DNA of 64,000 nt, from positions 620,001-684,000 of the forward strand of contig NZ_JACRMG010000009.1 in the NCBI RefSeq assembly GCF_016219575.1, given 5' to 3'. Below, piece by piece: positions 38,539-48,014 of this stretch (position 1 is its first letter; every line of letters begins with the position of its first letter). This DNA is from Bradyrhizobium sp. (lineage in GTDB: Bacteria > Pseudomonadota > Alphaproteobacteria > Rhizobiales > Xanthobacteraceae). The notes beneath the pieces are model-generated. The model was given only the letters and a program-made list of their open reading frames with translations, was not told where the DNA came from and did no database searches. A program made the position numbers and the translations under genes.

Positions 38539-39309
38539 TCACGACATCACCGAGAACCCGCCATCGACGGGGATCGCGGTGCCCGTGACGAAATCGGAGG
38601 CGGGCGAGGCGAGGAACACGGCGATCCCGGCGAAGTCGTCGATGTGCCCCCAGCGTCCGGCCGGCGTTCGGCCGAGGACCCGTTCATGCAGCCCCGCCAC
38701 CTGCTGACGAGCGCCTTTCGTCAGATCCGTATCGATCCAGCCGGGCAGGATGGCGTTGACCTGGATGTTGTCGGGCGCCCACGCGCAGGCGCAGGAGCGC
38801 GAGAACTGCACGATGCCGCCCTTGCTGGCGGCATAGGCCGGCGCATAGCTGCCGGCAAAGATCGACATCATCGATCCGATGTTGATGACCTTGCCGCGGC
38901 CCGATGCCTTCAGCGCCGGGTAGGCCGCCTTCGAGCACAGGAAGGCGCTGGTCAGGTTGGTGTTCATCACGGTGTGCCATTCCTCGAGCTCCAGCAAATG
39001 CGTCGGCTTGCGGATGCTGGTGCCGGCGTTGTTGACGAGGATGTCGATCCGGCCGAGCTCGTTGCCGACCCGCTCGATCATCGCGGCCACCGCCGCCTTG
39101 TCGGTGACGTCGGTTGCGACCGCAATCGTCCTGACGCCGCGCTTGCGCAATTCCTCGACGGCGCTCGTGGACTTCGCCTCGTTGCGTCCGACCACCGCGA
39201 TATCGGCGCCGGCGTCCGCCAGCCCGCGCGCCATGCCCAGACCAATGCCGCCATTGCCGCCGGTCACGATCGCGACGCGGCCGGTGAGATCGAAGAGTTT
39301 GGTTGTCAT
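38539..39309 (-). CDS. SDR family oxidoreductase
   Basis: VAIVTGGNGGIGLGMARGLADAGADIAV, NNAGTS, YAASKGG. Confidence 0.92.
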   Translation of the reverse strand: MTTKLFDLTGRVAIVTGGNGGIGLGMARGLADAGADIAVVGRNEAKSTSAVEELRKRGVRTIAVATDVTDKAAVAAMIERVGNELGRIDILVNNAGTSIRKPTHLLELEEWHTVMNTNLTSAFLCSKAAYPALKASGRGKVINIGSMMSIFAGSYAPAYAASKGGIVQFSRSCACAWAPDNIQVNAILPGWIDTDLTKGARQQVAGLHERVLGRTPAGRWGHIDDFAGIAVFLASPASDFVTGTAIPVDGGFSVMS

Positions 39310-39328
39310 GTGGTGCGTTCCCTTGCTT

Positions 39329-39420
39329 CGTCATGCCCGGGCTTGTCCCGGGCATCCACGTTCCTTGCCGCCAGTGAAGAAGAAAGACGTGGATGGCCGG
39401 GTCAAGCCCGGCCATGACGC
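39329..39420. repeat. Palindromic repeat, family 3 (CGTCATGCCCGGGCTTGTCCCGGGCATCCACG ... CGTGGATGGCCGGGTCAAGCCCGGCCATGACG)
   Basis: Long imperfect inverted repeat read directly. Confidence 0.7.
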
Positions 39421-39433
39421 GTGGAGGGAGAAA

Positions 39434-39619
39434 TCACTTCTTGCCCTGCCAGATCAGGATCAGCCCGACCGCGGAGAGCAGGGCGCCGTATTCCGCCCAT
39501 TGCAGGCTGCCGATCATGAAACTCGATGCCGGCCAGGCGATCGCACCGGTGCCCTGGCCGATCCAGAGCAGGCCGATGGCCAGTGCGAGAAGGCCGACGA
39601 TCAGCAGCGCCTTGCGCAT
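39434..39619 (-). CDS. Small two-TM hypothetical membrane protein (61 aa)
   Basis: MRKALLIVGLLALAIGLLWIGQGTGAIAWPASSFMIGSLQWAEYGALLSAVGLILIWQGKK. Confidence 0.6.
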   Translation of the reverse strand: MRKALLIVGLLALAIGLLWIGQGTGAIAWPASSFMIGSLQWAEYGALLSAVGLILIWQGKK

Positions 39620-39734
39620 GGGTTTGCTCCCCTTGTCGGCCGTACGCCGCTCCCAAGTGCATTACGCCTTCGATCCGGCCGGCGTGCAATCGGTTTCCGG
39701 ACTCCGCCTTGAAGGGCGCCGGCAGCGAATCATG

Positions 39735-39763
39735 AAAAAAGCCCCGGCGCGATGCCGGGGCTT
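39735..39763 (-). terminator. Rho-independent terminator downstream of the 39788-40579 OMP gene
   Basis: GCCCCGGC-gcgat-GCCGGGGC stem; A-run on + strand (T-run on transcript strand). Confidence 0.85.
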
Positions 39764-39787
39764 TCAGGACTGCAAGTCCGGGAGAGA

Positions 39788-40579
39788 TCAGTACTTCGCG
39801 ACCACGGCCGCGCCGGGCCAGCCGAACTTGTAGGTCAGGCGCGCCCGCACGATGTCGAGCTTGCCCTTCATGTCCCGCGTTTCGGGGGTGACGATGCAGC
39901 AGCCGCCGAAGTAATCGTCGAAGTGGCGGCGCGTGTCGAGTTCGACGTGGCGGTATTCGAAGCCGAGGATCCAGTTCGATGTCAGGGCGTAGTCGACGCC
40001 GGCTCCCGCATACCAGCCGTCGTGGCGGAGGCCGGAGCGGCCAATCTCGAGACCGGTCCCGCGGTTGAATACCGACGTGTCGAGCTTCGCCGAAGCATAT
40101 CCGCCGGTGCCATAGAGCAGCCACTGGCTGGCCGGTGTGAAGCCGATCCTGGCGCCGACGGTCCAGAGCTCGTCGATTCGGCCGCGGCACGAGATCGCAA
40201 GGGGGGCGAGTTGTTGCACGCAGCTGGCATTCGCTCCGGCGTTGACGGCGGGCCATTTGTTGTCGAGCGTGAGGCCGCTGTAGTCGCCCTCGATGCCCAG
40301 CACCAGCTGGTTCCACTGATACTGGAACCCGGCGATGCCGCTGACGATCAGGCTGTCGCCCGTGGCGTTATGGTGGTTGAGGTTGGGCGTCGTCACATAG
40401 TCGCCGGTCACCTCGGTGCGGGCCCAGCCGGCAGCCCCGCCGACATAGAAGCCGCTCCAGTTTGCGACCGCGACGGCAGGCGGCGGCGCCTTTGTGTAGG
40501 GGCGGGCGGGCAAGTCAGCTGCGAGCGCCGATCCAGTAACCGCAACGAGCGCCGAAATGGCGGCGACGATTTTCTTCAC
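39788..40579 (-). CDS. Outer membrane beta-barrel protein (Omp31/Omp25-like)
   Basis: Signal peptide to AADLPARPYTK; WSGFYVGGAAGWA; terminal LTYKFGWPGAAVVAKY. Start GTG at 40579 proposed. Confidence 0.85.
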   Translation of the reverse strand: MKKIVAAISALVAVTGSALAADLPARPYTKAPPPAVAVANWSGFYVGGAAGWARTEVTGDYVTTPNLNHHNATGDSLIVSGIAGFQYQWNQLVLGIEGDYSGLTLDNKWPAVNAGANASCVQQLAPLAISCRGRIDELWTVGARIGFTPASQWLLYGTGGYASAKLDTSVFNRGTGLEIGRSGLRHDGWYAGAGVDYALTSNWILGFEYRHVELDTRRHFDDYFGGCCIVTPETRDMKGKLDIVRARLTYKFGWPGAAVVAKY

Positions 40580-40723
40580 TTTCGATATTCCCAAACAGGA
40601 GGCCAATGAATCTCAACTACCATGATCGATCGGAACAAGCTGTTGCGCCGGCATCACACCCGACGACTGAAGCATTGGCGGTCCCCAACGCGTCGCGGCG
40701 AAGGCACGCATGAAACACGCATG

Positions 40724-40751
40724 AAAAAAGCCCCGGCCGAGGCCGGGGCTT
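40724..40751 (-). terminator. Rho-independent terminator downstream of the 40775-41569 OMP gene
   Basis: aaaaaaGCCCCGGCCGAGGCCGGGGCttt. Confidence 0.85.
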
Positions 40752-40774
40752 TCAGAACTCAAGTCCGGGTGAGA

Positions 40775-41569
40775 TCAGTACTTCGCGACGACCGGTCCGC
40801 CCCAGTTGAAGCGCCAGACCAATTCGCTGCGGACCGTGTGGACCCACTTCTCGGAATCATAGGACACGTTGGGCGCGGGAAAGCCGCCTATTACCAACCG
40901 GAGCGGCTGAGATTGTCGATCAAAGTGGGAAGCGCGGTACTCAGTTTTCCAATACAGACCTGGCAAGAATCCCAGCGCGTATTCGTAACCAGAACCGAGG
41001 AACCAACCTTTGTGCGTGGCGGCTTCGGTATAGACACCGTTCGGGGCGAACGGGGGCCCAAAGACGTTGGTGTAGTTGGTTCGATCAAAGTGAGCTTCGG
41101 TGTAGCCGCCGCTGAAATAGGTCAGCAACTGCGGGGTCACGAGCACGCCGATCCGGCCTCCGACCGCCCATTGTGAACTCAGCTTTTCGTTGCCGACGGC
41201 GACGAACCAGAGGTCGTTGCGCCGTCCGTTGATATCGGAAAAGTCATAGTCGGCGAATGCGCCCACGACCACGCCCCATGCACCGGTGCTGAATTGGTAA
41301 TCGCAGCCGCCCTGCACGGTACCGAACCAGCCTTTGCCGCTGTTGCTGAAGGTGTCGGTGACCTGGACGCGCGGTGGGCCATCGATATAGCCGGTGTTCT
41401 CCTGGTACCAGAGACCATAACCGCCGCCGCCGCCGACATAGCAGCCAGTCCAATTGGCAACTGCAACAGGGACCGGAGCAGCCGGTCGAGCCTTGACGGG
41501 CATGTCAGCGGCAATTGCCTGGCCAGCGAGTGCACCGGTCAAGGTCAGTGCGAGCACAAATTGCTTCAT
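40775..41569 (-). CDS. Outer membrane beta-barrel protein
   Basis: MKQFVLALTLTGALAGQAIAADMPVKARPAAP...WTGCYVGGGGGYGLWYQENTGYIDG; ends VWRFNWGGPVVAKY. Confidence 0.88.
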   Translation of the reverse strand: MKQFVLALTLTGALAGQAIAADMPVKARPAAPVPVAVANWTGCYVGGGGGYGLWYQENTGYIDGPPRVQVTDTFSNSGKGWFGTVQGGCDYQFSTGAWGVVVGAFADYDFSDINGRRNDLWFVAVGNEKLSSQWAVGGRIGVLVTPQLLTYFSGGYTEAHFDRTNYTNVFGPPFAPNGVYTEAATHKGWFLGSGYEYALGFLPGLYWKTEYRASHFDRQSQPLRLVIGGFPAPNVSYDSEKWVHTVRSELVWRFNWGGPVVAKY

Positions 41570-41700
41570 GTTCAATCCTCGATGCCTTCCGCGCTTGACG
41601 GCGCACGAAGGGCGTTCCTGATTCCCAAGTTCCGATCGGGGAACTATACAGCGTACCATCTAAGATTGCTGTTGCGGTGAGGGCACATCTTCCTGAAATG

Positions 41701-41730
41701 AAAAAGCCCCGGCGCGAGGCCGGGGCTTTC
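41701..41730 (-). terminator. Rho-independent terminator downstream of the interrupted OMP gene
   Basis: aaaaaGCCCCGGCgcgagGCCGGGGCtttc. Confidence 0.85.
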
Positions 41731-41762
41731 AGGACTTCAAGTCCGGGAGAGGTCAGTTCAGC

Positions 41763-42563
41763 TCAGTACTTGGCGACAACCGCGCCACCGCCGAAGTTGA
41801 AGCGGTAGACCAGCTCGCTGCGGACCGTGTGCACCTACTTCTCGGAGTCGTAGGACTCACCGATGCGGAGGCCGTTAGCCACGATGAGGGTCGGCTGGGT
41901 CTGGCGGTCGAAGTGAGCAGCGCGGTATTCCGTCTTCCAGTACAGGCCGGGCAGGAAGCTCAGCGCGTACTCGTAGCCGGATCCGATGAACCAGCCCTTG
42001 AAGGTGGCGCCGTCGGTGTAGAGGCCGTTGGCGACGTTGAAGGGCGGGCCGAACGCGTTGGTCCAGTTGGTGCGGTCGAACTTGGCTTCAGCGTAACCGC
42101 CGGAGAGGTAGCTCAGCAGGTTCGGGGTGATCAGCACGCCGACGCGGCCGCCGACGGCCCACTGCGAGCTCAGCTTCTCGTTACCGACGGCACCTCGAAT
42201 GATGTCGTTGCGCCTGCCGTTGATGTCGGCGAAGTCATAGTCGGCGAAGGCGCCAACCACGACGCCCCACGGGCCGGTCGAGAACTGATAGTCGCAGCCG
42301 CCCTGCACGGTGCCGAACCAGCCCTTGCCACCGTTGGAATAGGTGTCGGTGAACTGGGTGCGCGGCGGACCGTCGATGTAGCCGGTGTTCTCCTGGTACC
42401 AGAGGCCGTAGCCGCCGCCGCCGCCGACGTAGCAGCCGGTCCAGCTGGCAACCGCCACGGGGGCGACCACCGGAGCCTTGGTGATACGAGCAGGCATATC
42501 GGCAGCAATTGCCTGCCCTGCGAATGCCGCGGTCGCGGCCAGTGCGAGCGCCAATTTCTTCAT
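41763..42563 (-). pseudogene. Outer membrane beta-barrel paralog interrupted by a nonsense codon (TAG at 41835-41837); ORF 41835-42563 is truncated by 23 residues
   Basis: Near-identical to 42739-43542; SEK-stop-VHTVRSELVYRFNFGGGAVVAKY continues in frame to the paralogous stop at 41763-41765. Confidence 0.75.
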
Positions 42564-42674
42564 GTTCAATCCCCCAAAGTTCAGCGTCGAATTCGAACGC
42601 CCGGAATCCAGTATCTCGACTATACGCAAGTCCACCCGAAATGCTGTTGCCGCCAGGACACATCTTCCAGAAAT

Positions 42675-42706
42675 GAAAAAAGCCCCGGCGCGAGGCCGGG
42701 GCTTTC
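42675..42706 (-). terminator. Rho-independent terminator downstream of the 42739-43542 OMP gene
   Basis: gaaaaaaGCCCCGGCgcgagGCCGGGGCtttc, near-identical to the copy at 41701. Confidence 0.85.
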
Positions 42707-42738
42707 AGGACTTCAAGTCCGGGAGAGGTCAGTTCAGC

Positions 42739-43542
42739 TCAGTACTTGGCGACAACCGCGCCACCGCCGAAGTTGAAGCGGTAGACCAGCTCGCTGCGGA
42801 CCGTGTGGACCCACTTCTCGGAGTCGTAGGACTCACCGAAGCGGAGACCGTTAGCCACGATGAGGGTCGGCTGGGTCTGGCGGTCGAAGTGAGCAGCGCG
42901 GTATTCCGTCTTCCAGTACAGGCCGGGCATGAAGCCCAGCGCATACTCGTAGCCCGAGCCGATGAACCAGCCCTTGAAGGTGGCGCCGTCGGTGTAGAGG
43001 CCGTTCGCGGCGCCCGGGAAGGGCGGTCCGAACGCGTTGGTCCAGTTGGTCCGGTCGAACTTGGCTTCGGCATAACCGCCGGACAGGTAGCTCAGCAGGT
43101 TCGGGGTGATCAGCACGCCGACGCGGCCGCCGACAGCCCACTGCGAGCTCAGCTTCTCGGTACCAACAGCAGCCCGCATGATGTCGTTGCGGCGGCCGTT
43201 GATGTCGGCGAAGTCATAGTCGGCGAAGGCGCCAACCACGATGCCCCATGCGCCGGTCGAGAACTGATAGTCGCAGCCGCCCTGCACGGTGCCGAACCAG
43301 CCCTTGCCACCGTTGGAATAGGTGTCGGTGACCTGGACGCGCGGCGGTCCGTCGAAGTAGCCGGTGTTCTCCTGGTACCAGAGGCCGTAGCCGCCGCCGC
43401 CGCCGACGTAGCAGCCGGTCCAGCTGGCAACCGCCACGGGGGCGACCACCGGAGCCTTGGTGATACGAGCAGGCATATCAGCAGCAATTGCCTGCCCTGC
43501 GAATGCCGCGGTCGCGGCCAGTGCGAGCGCCAATTTCTTCAT
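42739..43542 (-). CDS. Outer membrane beta-barrel protein (intact tandem paralog)
   Basis: MKKLALALAATAAFAGQAIAADMPARITKAPVVAPVAVASWTGCYVGGGGGYG... ends YRFNFGGGAVVAKY. Confidence 0.9.
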   Translation of the reverse strand: MKKLALALAATAAFAGQAIAADMPARITKAPVVAPVAVASWTGCYVGGGGGYGLWYQENTGYFDGPPRVQVTDTYSNGGKGWFGTVQGGCDYQFSTGAWGIVVGAFADYDFADINGRRNDIMRAAVGTEKLSSQWAVGGRVGVLITPNLLSYLSGGYAEAKFDRTNWTNAFGPPFPGAANGLYTDGATFKGWFIGSGYEYALGFMPGLYWKTEYRAAHFDRQTQPTLIVANGLRFGESYDSEKWVHTVRSELVYRFNFGGGAVVAKY

Positions 43543-44103
43543 GTTCAATCCCTCAATATATGCGTCGGACTCGACGACCAGGTGGAGTGCGTTTCGCACT
43601 GATTCCCCAAACTCAGTAGGGCGACTATACGCAGTTCGTTCCGAAAAGCTGTTGCGAGCGAGGCACAGTTGTCCGGAAACGAACCAACGCGCGGGGCCCC
43701 AAAGTCACAGCCTTTTTCGCGTCAAAAACGGCCTAAACGGCTCTTTTTGTTGTGGTTTCGAGGCGCTGGTGCCCCGGCGGTGCACCTTGGTGCCGCGCGG
43801 TCTTCGGTGCGCCCGGCCGGATATGTGTCTTCCAGACCGCGAATCCCCAGCGGCCTGCAGGCGGTTCTATCCGGGACGGATGTCGGTGCAGACAATGGGA
43901 TTGGCTGTCGTTCGGTCGTCCTGCTGCAATTCGCTTTTGACGAATTCGTCAAATCGTAAACTCTTCCTTGCCGCGCAGGGCAAATCACTGGCGCTTGTCT
44001 GCCTGGCCCGCGCCGCCGTGAGGGACGTTTGCGCGATCGTCACGGAACGTCGCGTCGTGAGAATGGGAGTGCATGTGCCGTAGTGGAGCCGCAAACACCG
44101 CTG

Positions 44104-44226
44104 TCGTCCTGGCGCAGGCCGGGACCCACACGCCGCGGCGGAAATTGTTTAGCGCTATGGTTGTCGGCTTTTCCCTCAACAACATCGCCTTGTGGTTATG
44201 GGCCCCGGCCTGCGCCGGGGCGACAG
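44104..44226. repeat. Imperfect long inverted repeat in the OMP-parE intergenic region
   Basis: gtcctggcgcaggccgggacccac ... gtggttatgggccccggcctgcgccggggcgac. Confidence 0.55.
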
Positions 44227-44286
44227 CGAGATTGTTGCTCCGCCGTTGAATACTTCGCTCGCAAAGACGGCGGATTGAGCGCCGCC

Positions 44287-46353
44287 TCAGACGTCCAGCA
44301 GATCCTCGCTGGCAAACTCGGCCTTGTCGGAGATGAAGGCGAAGCGTGCCTCGGCCTTGGTGCCCATCAGCCGCTCCACCGAATCGGCGGTGCCCTCGCG
44401 GTCGTCGGCGAGCAGCACCACGCGCAGCAGCGTGCGCTTGGCCGGGTCCATGGTGGTTTCCTTCAATTGCGCAGGCATCATTTCGCCCAGGCCCTTGAAG
44501 CGGCTGACCTCGACCTTAGCGTTGGCGTTGAACTCGCTCTTCATCAGCGCATCCCTGTGCGCGTCGTTGCGGGCATAGACCGACTTGCTGCCATGGGTCA
44601 GCTTGTAGAGCGGCGGCACCGCCAGATAGAGATGGCCCTCGTCGATCAGCCGCGGCATCTGCCGGTAGAAGAAGGTGATCAGCAGCGAAGCGATGTGGGC
44701 GCCGTCGACGTCGGCGTCGGTCATGATGATGATGCGCGAGTAGCGCAGATCCTCCTCGCGATACTGCGCGAGCGTGCCGCAGCCGATCGCCTGCATGAGG
44801 TCGGCGAGCTGCGCGTTGGCGGTGAACTTGTCCTTGCTCGCGGAGGCGACGTTGAGGATTTTCCCCTTCAGCGGCAGGATCGCCTGGGTCTTGCGGTCCC
44901 GCGCCTGCTTGGCGCTGCCGCCGGCCGAGTCGCCTTCGACGATGAAGAGTTCGGAGCCTTCCTGGGCGCTGTTGGTGCAGTCGGAAAGTTTTCCCGGCAG
45001 GCGCAGCTTCTTCACCGCGGTCTTGCGCGAGATTTCCTTTTCGGCGCGGCGGCGCAGCCGCTCCTCGGCGCGCTCGACCACGAAATCTAGCAGCCTGTTG
45101 GCCTGCAGGGGATTGCCCGACAGCCAGTGGTCGAAGGGATCCTTGATCGCCTGTTCGACGATGCGCTGCGCCTCCGCCGTGGCAAGCCGGTCCTTGGTCT
45201 GGCCCTGGAATTCCGGCTCGCGCACGAACACGGACAGCATGACGGCTGCACCCACCATCACGTCTTCGGAGGTGATGGAGGCGGCGCGCTTGCCCTGGCC
45301 GACGCGCTCGGCATGGTCCTTCAGGCCGCGCAGCAGCGCGCTGCGCATGCCGGATTCATGGGTGCCGCCGTCGGGCGTCGGCACCGTGTTGCAGTAGGAG
45401 GAGAGGAAACCGTCGGCATCCGCAGTCCAGGCCACCGCCCATTCGCAGGCGCCATGTGCGCCGTTGCGGCCGGACTTGCCGGAGAAGATATCCGGATGGA
45501 CCAGCGTGTCGGCGTGGATTGCGGCGGCGAGATAGTCCTTCAGGCCGCCGGGGAAATGGAAGGTGTCCTCGGCGGGAACGTCCTCGACGCCCTTCAAGAA
45601 CTCGGCCGCGCATTTCCAGCGGATTTCGACGCCGCCGAACAGATAGGCCTTCGAGCGCGTCATCTTGAACAGGCGCTGCGGCTTGAAGGTCGCCTTCGCG
45701 CCGAAGATATCGGCGTCCGGCTTGAAGCGGATGCGGGTGCCGCGGCGGTTGTTGATCTTGCCGAGGTCTTCCAGCTTGCCCTTGGGATGGCCGCGCTCGA
45801 AGCTCATGCGATAGAGTTTCTGGCTGCGCGCGACTTCCACCTCGAGGCGGGAGGACAGCGCATTCACCACGGACACGCCGACGCCGTGCAGGCCGCCGGA
45901 GGTCTCGTAGACCTTGGAGTCGAATTTGCCGCCCGAATGCAGCGTGCACATGATGACTTCGAGCGCCGACTTCTTCGGGAATTTCGGATGGGGGTCGACG
46001 GGAATGCCGCGGCCGTTGTCGGTTACGCTCAGGAAGCCGTCGGCGGAGAGCTCCACCTCGATGAAGGTGGCGTGTCCTGCCAGCGCCTCGTCCATGGAAT
46101 TGTCGATGACCTCAGCGAACAAATGATGCAGCGCCTTTTCGTCGGTGCCGCCGATATACATGCCGGGCCGGCGCCGGACCGGCTCCAGGCCCTCCAGCAC
46201 CTCGATATCGCGCGCGGTGTAGCCGGCTTCGGCGCCGCCGCCGCGCGCGGCCACCTTGAGGTCGGCCTTGCCCTTTGGACTGCCCTTGGGCTCGGGGCCA
46301 CCAAAAAGATCGTTTTCCTTGGCTTTCGCCGCTGATTTCAATGATTTAGGCAT
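44287..46353 (-). CDS. parE: DNA topoisomerase IV subunit B
   Basis: EVLEGLEPVRRRPGMYIGGTDEKALHHL, DNGRGIPVD, EGDSAGGSAKQARDRKTQAILPLKGKILNV, IMTDADVDGAHIASLL. Confidence 0.96.
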   Translation of the reverse strand: MPKSLKSAAKAKENDLFGGPEPKGSPKGKADLKVAARGGGAEAGYTARDIEVLEGLEPVRRRPGMYIGGTDEKALHHLFAEVIDNSMDEALAGHATFIEVELSADGFLSVTDNGRGIPVDPHPKFPKKSALEVIMCTLHSGGKFDSKVYETSGGLHGVGVSVVNALSSRLEVEVARSQKLYRMSFERGHPKGKLEDLGKINNRRGTRIRFKPDADIFGAKATFKPQRLFKMTRSKAYLFGGVEIRWKCAAEFLKGVEDVPAEDTFHFPGGLKDYLAAAIHADTLVHPDIFSGKSGRNGAHGACEWAVAWTADADGFLSSYCNTVPTPDGGTHESGMRSALLRGLKDHAERVGQGKRAASITSEDVMVGAAVMLSVFVREPEFQGQTKDRLATAEAQRIVEQAIKDPFDHWLSGNPLQANRLLDFVVERAEERLRRRAEKEISRKTAVKKLRLPGKLSDCTNSAQEGSELFIVEGDSAGGSAKQARDRKTQAILPLKGKILNVASASKDKFTANAQLADLMQAIGCGTLAQYREEDLRYSRIIIMTDADVDGAHIASLLITFFYRQMPRLIDEGHLYLAVPPLYKLTHGSKSVYARNDAHRDALMKSEFNANAKVEVSRFKGLGEMMPAQLKETTMDPAKRTLLRVVLLADDREGTADSVERLMGTKAEARFAFISDKAEFASEDLLDV

Positions 46354-46543
46354 GATTCTTCATATTTTGCGCGCGGATGCGGCTCGCGAATCGGTTGCTC
46401 TGACTATGCCACGCTTGGGCTTAAAAAGTGACGGCTGGGGACGACGGGGCCGCTCACGGCCAGAGCCGGGCTTTGTGACTTGAAGTTGGGCAAGCCGCTG
46501 GCTTACCAAGGGAACCAGCGGGGCCTGAGGGCAATTTGAGAAC

Positions 46544-47074
46544 ATGGAAGATTTCGCGCACTCGGTGGCAAGTTTCGTGCGCGAGCATCAGCATTGGGCC
46601 GCCCCGATCGTGCTGGTGCTGGCCTTCGGCGAGTCGCTGGCCTTCATCTCGCTGCTGGTGCCCGCCTGGGGCGCGCTGGTGGCAATCGGCGCGCTGATCG
46701 GGGTTTCCGGCATCAACTTCTGGCCGATCTGGCTTGCGGGTGGCATCGGCGCGGCACTGGGCGACTGGCTCTCCTACTGGTTCGGTTACAAGTACAAGGA
46801 GCACGTCGCACAGATGTGGCCCTTGTCGAAATTTCCCGAGATCCTGCCGCGCGGCGAGGCCTTTGTGCGGGACTGGGGCGTGCCCAGCATCTTCATCGGC
46901 CGTTTCTTCGGACCGCTGCGCGCCTCGGTGCCGCTCGCGGCCGGCATTTTCGAGATGCCGTACTGGCCGTTCCAGATCGCCAATTTCGTTTCGGCGCTGC
47001 TGTGGTCGGCGGTGCTGCTACTGTTCGGCGACGTGATCGCCATCGTCATGCAGCTGATCTGGCGCAGCGTCTGA
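46544..47074 (+). CDS. DedA family membrane protein
   Basis: FGESLAFISLLVPAWG, GAALGDWLSYWFGYKYKE, FIGRFFGPLRASVPLAAG. Confidence 0.88.
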   Translation: MEDFAHSVASFVREHQHWAAPIVLVLAFGESLAFISLLVPAWGALVAIGALIGVSGINFWPIWLAGGIGAALGDWLSYWFGYKYKEHVAQMWPLSKFPEILPRGEAFVRDWGVPSIFIGRFFGPLRASVPLAAGIFEMPYWPFQIANFVSALLWSAVLLLFGDVIAIVMQLIWRSV

Positions 47075-47339
47075 GGTGTCAATCCGGGTTCGATGCCGCG
47101 CATCGCCCCGAATGACGGCATTGTGAACTTGACCGCCGGGGAAACCGGCCTTATGACCCGCGCCCATGACCAACGGTCCGACCATCGCCATCGCTCGCCG
47201 CCGCCGCGCCATCGCGGTATGGGCGGACGTTCGCGTCTGAGATCGTCGCCCCTGCCGCCGGATCCTTCCCGCGGCTTTTCTCCTTGCAAAAAACGCGGTC
47301 TGATCTGGCGGCTCCTTCGTCCAAAGCAGGAGTTTTGAG

Positions 47340-48014
47340 ATGTATACGCCGCCCATGTTCAAGCCCGATCGCGCCGCGAGCCTTGCATTCGCGGAAGCGC
47401 GTGGATTCGGCACGGCCTGTGCGTGGGACGGCAAGCGCCCGATCGCTTCAAGCCTGCCGTTCTATCTGAGCTACGCCGGTGACGACACGCCGACCGCGTT
47501 GTTCCATGTCGCCCGTAACAATCCGCTGATAAGAGCCGCGGATGGTATGACACCCTGGGTGCTCGCGATCATCGGCGCGGATGCCTATGTCACGCCGGAC
47601 TGGTATGTCTCAGTGGACCAGGTGCCGACCTGGCTCTATCAGGCGGTGCACCTGACCGGGCCGGTGCGGACGTTGAGCGAGGCGGAACTGGCGGTGCAGA
47701 TCGACACGCTCAGCGCCAAGTTCGAGAATCGGCTGCTTCCAAAGAAGCCGTGGACGTCAGCGAAGATGACGGCGGCACGGCTGGAAGCGTTGAAGAAGGG
47801 CATTGTTGGGCTTTCCATGCAGGTGGAGGATGTCGAGGGCAGCTTCAAGCTGAACCAGCAGAAGTCCGAGGCCGATTACGCCGCGGTCGCGAGCGGCCTT
47901 GCGGCGATGCCCGACCATGATTCGCAGACCATCGCGCAGCTGATGCGCGAGACGCGGCCGCAGGCCTTTGCAGCAACAACCAACGAAACCGCTTCGCTCG
48001 AAGGGAGCATGTGA
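47340..48014 (+). CDS. FMN-binding negative transcriptional regulator (PaiB-like)
   Basis: MYTPPMFKPDRAASLAFAEARGFGTACAW, VSVDQVPTWLYQAVHLTG, KKGIVGLSMQVEDVEGSFKLNQQKS. Confidence 0.88.
   Translation: MYTPPMFKPDRAASLAFAEARGFGTACAWDGKRPIASSLPFYLSYAGDDTPTALFHVARNNPLIRAADGMTPWVLAIIGADAYVTPDWYVSVDQVPTWLYQAVHLTGPVRTLSEAELAVQIDTLSAKFENRLLPKKPWTSAKMTAARLEALKKGIVGLSMQVEDVEGSFKLNQQKSEADYAAVASGLAAMPDHDSQTIAQLMRETRPQAFAATTNETASLEGSM

Larger units (their letters stand above)
41693..43552 (-). repeat. Tandem duplication of an OMP cassette, unit ~976-979 bp (about 41693-42573 and 42669-43552)
   Basis: Terminator A-runs end 976 bp apart and start codons 979 bp apart (one extra codon in the upstream copy); long near-identical stretches. 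Confidence 0.85.

Noticed and set aside
41829-42776. 315-aa plus-strand ORF opposite the OMP array
   Set aside because: Antisense of duplicated OMP genes; repeats simply because the cassette is duplicated.
41700-43560. CRISPR-like or short tandem array
   Set aside because: The repetition is a two-copy ~976 bp gene-cassette duplication, not short repeats with spacers; no cas genes.
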